A program made the position numbers and the translations under genes. This document shows, one piece after another, positions 26,534 through 39,400 of a stretch of 64,000 nt of DNA. The stretch comes from Trichoplax sp. H2 (Eukaryota > Placozoa > Uniplacotomia > Trichoplacea): the NCBI GenBank assembly GCA_003344405.1, contig NOWV01000197.1:1-64000 (forward strand). The letters are read 5' to 3'. Each line of letters starts with the position of its first letter. The stretch's first letter is position 1. Below the pieces are notes generated by a model, which was not told where the DNA came from, did no database searches, and was given only the letters and a program-made list of their open reading frames with translations.

Positions 26534-28447
26534 TTATCTTCCAACTTTACCAAGTGAACGATCTGTCTTCGGATTGGCAGTTAAACGTTGTACAGCGACA
26601 ATAGCAGCATTAATACCATTCTGTAGTTCGCGTAGTTCAGCTATATGTAGAATTTGTATGATTTTTGCGGCCTGCTCAACAACTGGATCTGTAATAATGA
26701 GTTATATTAAAGGTTTTGATAAAGTAACAACACGCGTCAAATGTATTTATTGCACAGTGTGCCAAAATTAACAGCATCCAATGATTGCAATGGTATCAGA
26801 ACACGTCGGCTATACCTTTCACACTAGGTACACAGCTAGGAGTACTAGCGAGTGAGCGGTAGAGTTCCTAGAGTAAACAGACAGCGTAAAATGATTGATA
26901 TATGATTTAAAATTTCAACTTTGAAGAAAACACTAAATAGGCAAATAGTAAAATGTATAACTAATAGCGTTCTGGTTCTGCCATACAAAGATTCATATCG
27001 CTAGAGCAAAAATTGACATTGATATAGAATATATTTCTAGCTTTCTGATATATCGTAATAGCAACTGCAGCACTTACTATGAATTTATTATTATTACGTT
27101 GCTAAATTCAATGTGGTATAAAATCTTACTAATCATACCTCTTCTTGGGCTGATTGGTTGCTATTAAGACTATTTGAAGACAGTTTACTTTCGATAAGAT
27201 TACGAATACCCTATAAGGCAATGAAGATGATTTACTACTAAGGCTATCATATCATTGACAGGATAGCGTAGAACTTTATAGATATGTTTCTTCATACTAA
27301 TGCAGCATTTTAGCATACATCAATACATATAGCGCAATCTTACTTACCTCTAGCATTAGTAAATGTTGATCTTGATCTTGGTATGGTGGCATTTCAAGTA
27401 GTTCAGCTAGTTGTCTAATTCCGGATCTCAATTGAGGATCATCATCTATCATTAGAGTCATTATAGTAATTTTACTGCATTTTAATCAATTATTGTATTT
27501 ACGAATAATTATTATCATTGCAATTAGAGATAATTAATCAAATGTTTATTGCAAGCAATATTAAAATTGACAATGCAATGATTTTTCCCATGATGTTACG
27601 AATAATAGTGGAATAAAACCAACCCGATATAGCCAACAACTCATCGATTTCCAACTTTTGTATTTTATGCAGAGTAATGTTGGGTTCACTCTGATATAAT
27701 TGCACTAAAACAGTATGAAGACGATCAATTCATTATACAGTCATAAGTTATGCATGAAAGATATCTTGTGATGTCGTTCTTACGATTGTCTTGAAATTTT
27801 AAGCGACATGCATATCCTAACAGCCATTCAGTAATTTCTTTCCTTTGATTGGATTTGACTGGGCATTTCAGTAATTTTAGGTACTAACAAGACAAAAAGA
27901 GTTTTCATCACGAGTTCAATTTATTTTAAGAACAAGGGTGGAAGTTGAATTACGTCCAATCTATAAGAAGTTGATTAGTATTGACTGCAAAAAGTGATGC
28001 TATCATCGATTCGTTTCTATGGCTCACTTTTGTAAAATGATCAGGCCAAGTTTGGCTATCGATAGCTCGCAATTCGTCTCTTTCATTGACTTTGCAATGC
28101 CTTATAATCGTGTCTTCTAGCCAAACGACCAAATTTTGAAATGCTTTCTCATCTGGTGAAATTGATGATAAAGATGAGATTAATTTGGGCATTGTTTGAG
28201 CTTGTATTTTATGGCACTATATCGATAATACGCTGTGGTGATACTGCACATCGTGACGATGGCAGCGTCTCTGACTATAGGCATAGTCTATATTGTACAA
28301 AATTATCAATGTACTTGATGCAAGAGAATAATAACGACACCTATCCTAGCTGGTCGTAATACATGTACTAAAGTTGTGTTGACCTTGGCAATGGAAATGA
28401 TTGGGATCAGCATAGAATTGCAAGGCTTGCAGTTTGCGCTTGAACAT
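26534..28447 (-). CDS. RTRAF: RTRAF (hCLE/C14orf166), RNA transcription, translation and transport factor
   Basis: In vertebrates this protein is a subunit of the RTCB-DDX1-FAM98B tRNA-ligase complex and an RNA polymerase II-associated factor. Minus-strand exons, high to low: 28447-28384, 28152-28028, 27883-27784, 27704-27624, 27445-27348, 27210-27139, about 26823-26763, 26688-26534. They sum to 756 nt, or 251 residues, against 244 in human. Family landmarks in order are MFKRKLQAL, a VVWLED block, WPDHFTKYL, TEWLLGYACRLKF, QLAELLEMP, HIAELRELQNGINAAIVAVQ and the family-typical end LGKVGR. The start is the only ATG that gives the MFxRKLxAL N-terminus. Exon 7 (IPLQSLDAVNF core) is short and divergent; keeping frame requires a GC donor there (GCACAC), so this boundary is tentative. 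The gene is divergent to the TANGO1-like gene and convergent with nidogen. Confidence 0.94.
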
Positions 28448-28899
28448 GACTCTATGTCGTTTCTCTTGGGAGTATTGATTGATTGCTGGTAGACGATGAT
28501 ACGACACTTGCTTGATAATTACCTTTCTTTGCAATTTTCTTCTACCTGTATCAAAATAAACGCGTCCAAGTTGAAAATGATGCTAGCTTTGGATTGGATC
28601 GAAGCTGCATGTCTGCTGTCCAGTGGACAGTACTCGTATCTATTTTATCAAGCTTGATTGGGTACTTACGTCCACTCAGCGATGACGGTGGTTGCTGCTT
28701 TTCTACCTCGATCAATTGACTACAGTACAGTATAATCTTGCTCAACGATTACCTCTCATTAAAGCACTAATTCTGTTTTCACAACATTGAAGTAGGTCGA
28801 TGATCAGCTATCCTCGATTCAATCTCTAGCTGGTGCGTAGAAACGTCAGTTGGTGCAAATCCAGCGTTACTACGCTGTCGAGATCGAAGTACCGTAATT

Positions 28900-30280
28900 A
28901 GGCGGAGTGAGTACTGTAACGCCGTACAGTACTGTACCGTCCATTGTCCAGTCCTGTCCAGTACTACCCCAAGTCAAGCCCAGTGTGTCCAGTACAATGT
29001 ACTGTGGAGTGTCCAGTACAATGTACAGTACGATGTGAGCCAGTTCTCTTTAGAGTGCTATTAGGCAAAATAAATTGTAGTAAAGCAGCAAAATTTGCCT
29101 AAAATTCTATGCATACAGATAGATGAAATTCAGCTTTATATTCGTATAATTCTTGTTACATTTTTATTCTCTCTCGTGATTTTAGGGCACCTGAAAGTAC
29201 AGTACTCTGATTCGAACTGGTTCACACTCTGTACTGTACAGTACAGTACACTGTACAGTACAGTGAGTACACTGGTCGACTACTACTGTAGAATTATTAT
29301 CAGACAATCAATACTGAATGGAAAGCAAACTAAGCAGCCAAAGACAAAAATGTTCGGGACACTATACTGTACGGTATAATAGAATTTGACAGCCTAATAC
29401 AGTACTGTATTAGGCTATTTTGCCTGTCCTTAGTGCAGAAGTCATCTTGTAGTGTCTGTCCCAGTGCAGAAGTCCATGCATAGAGACATCCTCATACTGT
29501 ACAGTGTACACTAGAGAGTCTCTAGTATGTAACTCCAATGCTATGGAATGTAACAACTCTTAATCAGTATTTGCTTATTAAGCTTAAAAATCCCTTAGTT
29601 TTTGAAAAAAATTTCTTCTTAAAGATAGTACTAAGCGTTCGAAGGGTTAAGAAAGAAAACTCTTCAACTCCCTACAGTAAAGAAAAAAAACATCTCAACT
29701 CCCTAAAGTCAAGAAAAAAAAACTCTTCAACTCCATGATTCTTTCTCACTGTTGAGACCATGCAGTACTACAGTATACAGTACAGTATACTGAGCGTACA
29801 GTGTACAGTACAGTACAGACCCTCTATCTTGGAGATTCACAGTGTGGTCGTGAGGGGAAGATAAGGCCTAGAGAGAACCATGGTGTCCAATTTGAACAAT
29901 AGATTGTCACGTCTCTCATACAGTACAGTACTGTACTGTACAGTGTACAGTACAGTACTGTAGAGGGTCTCTAGTGTACAGTGTACAGTACAGTATATCA
30001 ATGTACAGTATTTTGTCACTTTGAAAAGCATCAAGCAGTGAACTTAACTATAATCAGAAGACTGTCAACTGTAGCTTTAGTTTATACTGTACACTGTACA
30101 GTACATTATTATTATGTATTGGTATGATCTGGTATTACTGTACTGGACTCATTTTCAACGGCAGCAAACGTCACCACACACTACAGTACAGTTCAGGACA
30201 AGTACTGGACTGGACTGTACAGTACAGTATACTGTACAGTACAGTATGCACTGTACAGTACACAGTACTATACTAAAGAC
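28900..30280. repeat. GTAC-palindrome satellite
   Basis: Dense clusters of GTACAGTAC and GTACTGTAC, often overlapping, lie at about 28900-29035, 29170-29290, 29365-29420, 29490-29530, 29760-29820, 29920-30010, 30085-30110 and 30180-30275. The clusters are separated by ordinary AT-rich DNA. Because the unit is nearly self-complementary, both strands carry it and the tract can fold into hairpins. It encodes Val-Gln-Tyr-Ser-like peptides by chance. Confidence 0.85.
29640..29742 (+). repeat. Three-copy ~35-bp tandem repeat within the satellite region
   Basis: The unit is an A-rich run (AAGAAAAAAAA) followed by CTCTTCAACTCCCT or close variants and AAAGTC/CAGTA. It occurs three times in succession at about 29650-29740. 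The last copy ends CTCTTCAACTCCATG. It is a small minisatellite with no coding claim. Confidence 0.75.
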
Positions 30281-30401
30281 TCTGCTGTGCAGAACTCAAT
30301 ACTTACTGGACACAATTGCACATGCGTTCACTCATTCGTCGGATAAGCTTCAGCTAGCAATGAAGACGTAGACAAGAGGAAAAAATGGCTAATTGTCTAA
30401 C

Positions 30402-33400
30402 ATGCTATTCTATTTAGTGGCGTTAATACTAGTCTCCAATTTATTTCTATCACACAATAATATCCATAATAAATTGGGCTTAGCCACAGGTAGGTTTGCA
30501 ATCAATAGAAAGTAGCATAGCATCATTAAAATGCGATCCAACTTCAAATTCGTCATGTTTATTATCCTCATGGATCATTCATCACCAATAAACTAGTAGC
30601 ACCATCATCGATCTTGTCTTCATTCATCGATCAAATAAATACAATTGGTCAAATCCTATTCTAGTTACACAGTTACACTAGGTTGGCCAAGTTAAATCTC
30701 TAGTTCTAAAATAGCCCATCGGTTAGCGTGTTCTACTTGGATGATGGACGAGGGTATCGCCAGTGGAATTCAGGCCTTTTTTATCACTAGGCTACGTGTC
30801 ACTTTGATTGATTGAAAGACATCATATCCCAACATGCAGATACTGTATGAATAAATACCTATTCCAATCAGGATCATAACCATTATTGATCCCCAATTTT
30901 TCTTGTTAGACTATCCCAAAGTCAATGAATACACTTATTAAAATGACACAAGTTATGCTATCATGATGGGAAGAATTGTTCAACTAGGCAGTTGCCTTTT
31001 TTCAAGCGTTTAATTGAATTGGACGATGTTGCTTCTGAGTGGTGGTCAACTAGGCTACTTTCCCTATCACTGCAGGTTGCTCCTTGTCTTGTCATACTGA
31101 ATATAATTTAATTACATTAAAGTACGAGTGATGCAAGTGAAACTTACTATGGAGCTATTTCCACTACCTCTCTACTGTTTGTTATTCTATGACCATACTT
31201 ACAAAGTAGAACAAGTGTAAATAGTAAACACTCAATATTACTTGCCACTGTCTTAACTGAAATCAACACATGGATGTTATCCATGCCAGCTTATAGACTC
31301 ACAGTTGAATTCAATCATGATGATAGTGATATCGGCTTAAACTTGACGCTATCCATACTTTAGTAAGCGACGAACCAGATGATACTTCCAACTTTTACAA
31401 TTGCATAGGAGTCAGTACACATTGAAATCAAAAACACAAACCTCGTCGGTTTATATTCAATTCGGAGATCTATTCCAAGTATCGAAACAAGATGAAATCA
31501 TAAAGGATACTGTAGATAGTCGACTAATTGAGAAGACCATAATAGTATTACTTCGTAGTACTGTACTAGTAAGCTACATTGACAGATGCCTACCCCGCTC
31601 AGTATCGTATCGATCAAGAGAATCCAACTTTCATTCAATACAACTATACACGTAGAAATACTTGTTAGAAATTTGCGCCATCACTATATTGAAAATGTCA
31701 AAATACAGCTGTTACAAAGTAAAGCATACGCATGAAAGGATTAAATTAAAATAGACCGACAAGACATCATGATAGCGTTGCCACTCTTTCCTGAAGCTTG
31801 ATAAACAAAAATTTGTACTGAGGAGAAATTGTATCTTTCCTCTGCCAAATTCGTTTTATTCCATTAGTTTAAATTTATGTCATAGCTGAAGTTTTCATCA
31901 TCTGCAGTTAAAGCATAAATTGGACTTGTGGAAATTCTTTTATTCATCATGCTCATTCATTACCTTAATGTTGCCTACTCTAAATAAGACCTCGCCAATT
32001 CAGCTGTACAGTCTTTTACGCCACGTTTTACTGTATTTCATTGAAGCATTGAAGATGGTAACTAAGTATAGGACATAGATCCATTACAATAGGAAGTAAC
32101 CGTATTTTTTGCATATAGAATCTCTTGGGCAAGGCCTTGTTTTTATTTCAAATCTATTATTCAAACGCATATTTACTAATTTTTAGGTGAGGTAGTTGCC
32201 AATAATCATACAGCTAAGAAGGAGGCTAGCGATATAGGCCAGACAAGAAAAGAAGACGAATCAACTGGCAATAATCCAATAAGTAGTAATAAAATAGCAG
32301 AAAACACAGAAACTTCCAGTAATAATGATAAATTAGGCAAGGTTGATAGAGAAAAGATGTCATCGAAATTGAAGGAGCTATTTCGCAACGCTAAACTGTC
32401 CAAGAATATGAACAAACAGTTAGGTCTGGACGAAGATGATAGCGTGAATAAAGACAGAGATAAAACGATGAAAGAGGATAAAAGTAGATATGTTAATAAA
32501 GATCCAGATGGCAATTCTGTTGAAAATAGCCGAGTAGCTGATATTTCTCGACGTTATACCAAAGACCTGCCATCATCATCCAATGATACAACCTCAGTTG
32601 ATGCTCAAGGTAATAAAATTTAGTTATGGGTTATCATAAAATGCTATCCAAAGTAGACCCTGTAAATAGCACCTATGTAATGGTTTTAACGCAGTCTGTT
32701 AACTGTGATAAAATGAATGACACATAGTGCAAATTTTAGACCTTAGAACGTCTGTATTGGCTAAAAATACCTTCACCGAACATTTCTCTAATATTACAAC
32801 CACAACGAATAATGATGACATTAAATCTTTGTTAATCAATCAAAAATTATATTATGTATAGAATGCTACATTAATAGTAAGGATATTAATAAAACTGCCA
32901 ACTTATTTCTATTTCAGCCAATTACCTAGTAATAACTACAACTGATAATACGATGGATAACACGAATAGCTTATCCATTATGCATCAGTCGAAGGAAACC
33001 GATCAAATAGGCAAGTATTCGAAATTGAAGAATACGCTTATAATTAATATAATCAGTCCTTTTTTAACTGCCATATGACAATGGTACAGGCTGGCTTTTG
33101 GCTAATAGCGTTAATTCTGAATTGACAACTAGTTGAAATTTTTATACTCGTATGATAGTAACTATTTACCTTGTTAACGTTGTCGATATTTTACATTGTA
33201 GATATCAATGCAACTTTAGTTTCAACAATAGAAGAGTCGACGAAAGATATATCATCTCAGATATCGGATTCTGTTAGTTATTCAGGGGAAGAACGCGATA
33301 CTAGTGAGTATAAACAGAATTACATTTAATAGCATAAGCACAAGCAAATTTCAGCTATCTTCGTTAACGAAATATCGGTAGTCTTGATCGAAAGAATTCA

Positions 33401-36400
33401 CAGTTCCAAATATCTTACTTTCCACTAATGTATTATAGGCAAAAGTGCCACGTCTACTGGAACTAGTATCGACGATGTATCAAGCACCAACACTCAAATC
33501 AAGGATACGAGTAGTCCTGTAGAAGATACTAGCGATACGGGTACGCATACTCTATCAACATGCAGTATTATTTACCAGCAAATTTCGACTATGTTTGTTA
33601 ACGAAATATCGGTAGTCTTGATCGAAAGAATTCACAGTTCCAAATATCTTACACTTCACTAATGTATTATAGGTAAAAGTGCCACGTCTACTGAGACTAG
33701 TATCGACGATGTATCAAGCACCAAGACTCAAATCAAGGATACGAGTAGTCCTGTAGAAGATACTAGCGATACGGGTACGCATACTCTATCAACATGCAGT
33801 GTTATTCACTAGCAAATTTCAGCTATCTTTGTTAACGAAATATCAGTAGTCTTGATTGAGAAGATTCACATTTCCAAATAACTAACACTCCACTAATGTA
33901 TTATAGGTAAAAGTGCCACGTCTACTGGGACTAGTATCGGCCATGTATCAAGCACCAACACTCAACTGGAGGATATGAGTAGTCCTGTAGAAGATACTAG
34001 CGATACGGGTACGCATACTCTTTCAACATGCAATGTTATTCACCAACAAATTTCGACTATCTTTGTTAACGAAATATCGGTAGTCTTGATCGAAAGAATT
34101 CACAGTTCCAAATATCTTACACTCCACTAATGTATTATAGGTAAAAGTACCACGTCTACTGAGACTAGCATCGGCCATGTATCAAGCACCAACACTCAAA
34201 TGGAGGATACGAGTAGTCCTGTAGAAGATACTAGCGATACAGGTACGCATACTCTATCAACATGCAGTATTATTTACCAGCAAATTTCGACTATGTTTGT
34301 TAACGAAATATCGGTAGTCTTGATCGAAAGAATTCACAGTTCCAAATATCTTACACTCCACTAATGTATTATAGGTAAAAGTGCTACGTCTACTGGGACT
34401 AGTATCGACGATGTATCAAGCACCAAGACTCAGCTGGAGGATATGAGTAGTCCTGTAGAAGATACTAGCGATACGGGTACGCATACTCTATCAACATGCA
34501 GTGTTATTAAAATAAAAATCATTCCCTGAAGTAATGGCCTAATTTTTATAGCTATCATTTTATCGCTTCTATGATTGATTTAGTGTATGATGCCCTCCTT
34601 TATATTACGTGCTCAAAACTTTAAAAATCTGTCTTTACACAGTCAATAATGTACCTATTGAAAAATTAAATAGTGTTTCGCACAAGCAAGTTTCGTAGAG
34701 TTTCCTAATATTATCAAGATGACCTCATGGTTTAACCTACTAAAAGATTTAATTCTTAACCCTATATTTGTTACTGATTTACTCTGTTTTATCTTTAAAT
34801 TAAATAATCATGACTACAACATACTGATTTAAGAAACTTTATAAACATTCATATTTTAACTTTTTATTTGAAATTTGCATTTGCGTTCTTGCAATAGTAC
34901 CATATACTTCCCCAAGTCTTCCTGTTACCAAATTTGTTCTGTGTCAAAACTGATCTGGCTACGGATACCTCAAGTATTCCAGATGATACTCAAGATGATT
35001 CCAAAACCTTCAAAACAGGTATTTTACCGAGGTTATTTTATGATGCATTAGCGCATAACTTCATATAATAGTATTCTTTGTAATGCCATAACTATTCGTA
35101 TTTTTATTCGTACAAATCTTGACCTTCGCATTCATGAATGATATGATTAAGATGTTTACACCTAGCCGTTAATAGTTCTTTGAAATCGCTAGTAGTAAAA
35201 CTCTTTACAATTGTTCGATTTGTATACTTTGAAACAGTATTAGTAGTGCGTTAGCTTAGCTGTTAAAAGTCAGAATTTGCACTTGTAATAAACTAAGGAA
35301 GAAGTTTCATTTCCGAAAGGATGGTGATAAGTACATATGTGTCATTTTCTTATAGAAGACGCATACAGATGCATACCTTCAGTCCAGTTATTGAGTTTTT
35401 ACCCTATGTATTCTGTAGATAACAGATATAAGAAAGAATTTATATGGTACTTCAGCTAGAATTCGATTTCTATGTTAAATTCGTTCACTGTATAATTGAT
35501 AAATGAGTAAAATCATAGAATCAATTACAGCACATACTACGCCATTTGCATTCCTTCTTTCATACTAACGACTACGGGAAACCCCACGGCTAGTTACATT
35601 TATGTGATTTTTCTCAACTACTATAAATAGCTACACATTTGATTGTATCTGTTTATTCGTAGAAAATACAGAGAATATGAGAACACGCGATCGTTCTACG
35701 GAAGAAAGACCCACTACTGTCAGCGAAACACTTACGAGTAAAGAGTTTTCTTCGTTAACAACTAGTATATACTATTGACGAAATACTGTAATGAATTTCA
35801 ATGATATTGCTTTCCCTAAATATTATCATTAATTACAGTACGTATCTTCTAGTTATATTTTCAGACAGTACTAATTATAAGCAAGAAAGCGATGTAACTG
35901 ACACTAGCCAAATTATTGATACTATCGAATCAATAGCAGATAAAACGTTTTGGTCAACTGGTATAAGCGATTTTATTATGTATCGATTCAGTGACAATTC
36001 GTCATTAATTCAGCTTCGATTCCCTAACTGTATTCTTGTTTATACTTGTTACAGAAAAAGTAGAAGATACATATAAGAGTGCGTATTTAAAGGAGGAATT
36101 TATTTACGAAGCTCCACCAACAGATTTAGATCATATTACTGCGTCTACAACGAGCGGTATTGCAATAATTTATAATATAAGAATAGGTAACTTGTACTCC
36201 GCTATCAAATCATTAGTTGTAATTTTACTTTATAGAAATTTCCGAAATTCAACAGAAATCTAGTACTCAAGGTATGTCTATTACCAAAACCCAAAGCGAA
36301 TAAATTATTGGTGCTGCTACACGGTGTACCGTCACGGAATATTAATGCAGTACTGTTTACCAGTCCTTTGAACAATTAATGCCGTGTAAAGTTGATCTTT

Positions 36401-39400
36401 AAACGGAAATATTTTTTACCCAATTTGATTAGATACCTCGTGGTCCACCACGTCAGAGGATGCAGAAACCACTACTACAGAGAATGAAGAAGCTAAGAAA
36501 CTTACGTTCGTATTTTGTTCATTCTACTTTAAGAACTAATAGTACTATTTACATTTCTCAGTTTCTTACGTAACCTTGCTTATCACAAAATTTCAGTACA
36601 ACTGATGATGAACCGTATACAATCACTACATCGCCAGATCTAGAACTTGATAACGTTGTAGCTTCAGCACAAGGTAACATTAAGTGACTTCTATCAGTAT
36701 TTGATCGGTGCTTGTTCGATACCGTTAATGTAATGTTACTTCACGTAGTGAAAATACGCAGAATAACAATTTCAAATCGTCTTAGTATGTAAGTAATCAA
36801 ATCAGTGATGGCTAACTGTTCCGCCCATTCTTATCTAGAAGAGGAAATTGTAAGCACTGAAACTAGAGACATTGCTGGTTTATCAACTGTAGCTCAAACA
36901 AAAGATGCTCCAAGTTCTCCATCGATGGATCAGAGTATACCCCCTACTGTACCTACCAGACAAACGTCGCTGCTTGATATGGTAAATTATATACAGCAAA
37001 TACTATACATTAAATAGGATTGCGGAATGTGTCTGAAATTGGCATATTACATTAAACATCCCAAATATTCAACATTACTCGTTAAATTAAAAGATGATTA
37101 ATTTCTTACAGATATTTACATTGGATAAATCGATCATCCAGCAAGTCAAGAGTTTATCTCAGGTAAATTATTATTTTAAAATATGCACAGATGCATGTTA
37201 CTTTTTGTTGAGAATCGCATCACTAGCAGCTACTAATACTGAATAAGTTAAAGTTTTGGATAGTACAGTAACTATAATTGATTGACATAAACTGTTTCCA
37301 TGAAATATGTACTGTACTACTTAAGTTAAGTCATCACTATCGATTGGTATGCTTTCGGATCTAATTGGTGATTCGATTGCAGTCATTTAATTCTGAGAAG
37401 AACAGTAAACAGGTAGTAGGATATGGCTGTTCATCATCGACTTGTACACTACCCATAATGTTCTATATGATACTGACAGTGCTTATGCTGCACTTAACAG
37501 TACATGTGCTTTAGCAAGGAAAATTCTATTATCTGTAGTACTTTGTAATTCGTAATTATGATATAGACATTGATATCGGAGAATCATGCACATGATTTGT
37601 TGCTTGCATACCAAATTGCTTGTAATAAGCTTATTAGAATCATTCCTAGACAATGAAGATAGCCTAGTTGTCATCGCATTAGGCCAAATGTTATGTCATC
37701 CATGATTATGACCGCATGCATCCGTTGAGTGAAGACGAAGCACATGATTGATAGTGTTGGGATCCAGATGTGCAGGGGCGTATAACTACCCTAACATGTA
37801 GTATAGGGTGCATATCGCTATCTCAATTCATTTTTGCTCTGTAGAAGACTGAATTACTGTCAGCATCATGTTGTAAGCTAATTTAAACCCCGAAACGTTT
37901 AATCGTACGAACCTTCGAGGTAATACAGGGTCAGGTCTAAATACAGCACAATGGGAAAATGGAAAATAAATGGACAATCCAGATTGGTACTATTTCTAAA
38001 TTTCCAAATCTAAAGTAGATACACATTACGAAATAGATGGACTCTATGCCTAATTTACTAATGGAAGTTCCAACGTCTGCCTCTTAAACTGTAGCTAAAG
38101 CCTTCTAAATAAACCAAATAATTAATTTCATCGAATAAATAAATTAGAAAAGTCTCCCCAACGGTGACCCATTTCATGCTACGGTACGGTACAGTCTTTT
38201 TCTTCACAGTGCATGTACTGTGCACTGAGCATGAATGAAAAGTGGGAAACAGATGTAGGCATGCGCAAGAGCAACAAGATCAATTCGTTGTCCCATCTAC
38301 TCTTTGTTCATGCAGTATGGCAGCGATTGTCTTGAATTGTAGTAGCCATCGCTGATTTGACTGTGAATAACGCTTTAATTTATCGAGCTCTTAATTGATT
38401 AATTGGATAGCCAGAAGTAGATTATCTCGTTTAGGCGTAGCTTTTGTTGACGCTGTGTGATTCTCTCCATCATAGCAATAAACGCAGTCCAGCATAGTTA
38501 GATCCAAATTGTCTACTAGCCGTCCTATTTGCAGCTAAAACTAGATCATTTGTGTAGAGTTTCGACAGTGATAGCTTCAGAAGTAAAGAAGTAGCGATCT
38601 ATATGCCAAGTAATTGGTGCAGTTCAAGTAGGTATTTTTCTTATACTGAATGTGTAATTATAGATAGCTACTTTAAATCACCAACGCATTATAGCTTTTT
38701 ATCCTACACTGACGGGTGACTACCGATAGATCTTTTTATGACAGCACGTCTCAACTATCCTAGATACGTAAGCAATATTAGACAAACGTATGAATTGACT
38801 TACAGGTTATAGAGATCATCGTTTATATACTTGATGATATACTGTACTACAGCTTTCATTGGCCATTGAGTCATTGACTACGTTTTTGTGTGATTTTGTC
38901 GATGTTTTATGAATTATGAGTAAAGTATGTTGTTTTGTTTGCGTTGAAACCCAAGCTTTTTTTTTGGTTCAATCGTACATTACATAGATTGACTAAATTA
39001 AATAGATTAAAATGAATTACACAATGTTGTAGTTGATACGTTAGGTTTACGAATTTTATTTCGAGATGATTATTTTCATCGAATCGAATAATATGAAAGC
39101 CACATGTTAACGATGATGCGCTAGCACTAACTTATAGTTAACAACAGCTCCTTGCCATTATTTTAATTGCGATATCTGAGTCATGTAGTGTACTATAAGT
39201 GTAATTATAGTTATCAGACTAGTATATTGTGTGAGAATGGATCTTCTTAGCTAACTAGCATACTTATAATTATGTGAATAAGCTGTATTAAATTAACGTG
39301 CACTACCTTTTTTGACTAAAATTTCTAGATGGAAGCTTTCGCTGACATTTTGCAAACTTTGCCGCCAGGATCTATCATTGCAGCCATAGTTAGCTTATTT

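Larger units (their letters stand above)
28448..30401. promoter_or_regulatory. Shared upstream region of divergent RTRAF (-) and TANGO1-like (+) genes
   Basis: About 1.95 kb separates the two start codons, so both promoters should lie here. About two thirds of it is occupied by a satellite-like tract rich in GTACAGTAC and its complement GTACTGTAC. A 26-bp perfect palindrome (half-site AGCCTAATACAGT) sits at about 29391-29416. Open frames that appear within the tract are translations of the repeat. No TATA box or known transcription-factor site is claimed. Confidence 0.5.

Noticed and set aside
26472-26771. Plus-strand open frame of 99 codons
   Set aside because: It lies opposite the RTRAF C-terminal exon, whose LGKVGR-ending minus-strand reading is clearly the real one.
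29095-30371. Several short open frames with Val-Gln-Tyr-Ser or Thr-Val-Gln-Tyr content on both strands
   Set aside because: They are translations of the GTAC satellite and have no splice context or family match.
31401-31655. Open stretch in TANGO1 intron 1, considered as the missing SH3 exon
   Set aside because: Its acceptor phase does not fit exon 1, and it lacks the Cys, GD and G-F-P features of the MIA/TANGO1 SH3 fold.
32206-32514. Minus-strand Leu/Ser-rich open frame
   Set aside because: It is the antisense of the acidic second exon of the TANGO1-like gene.
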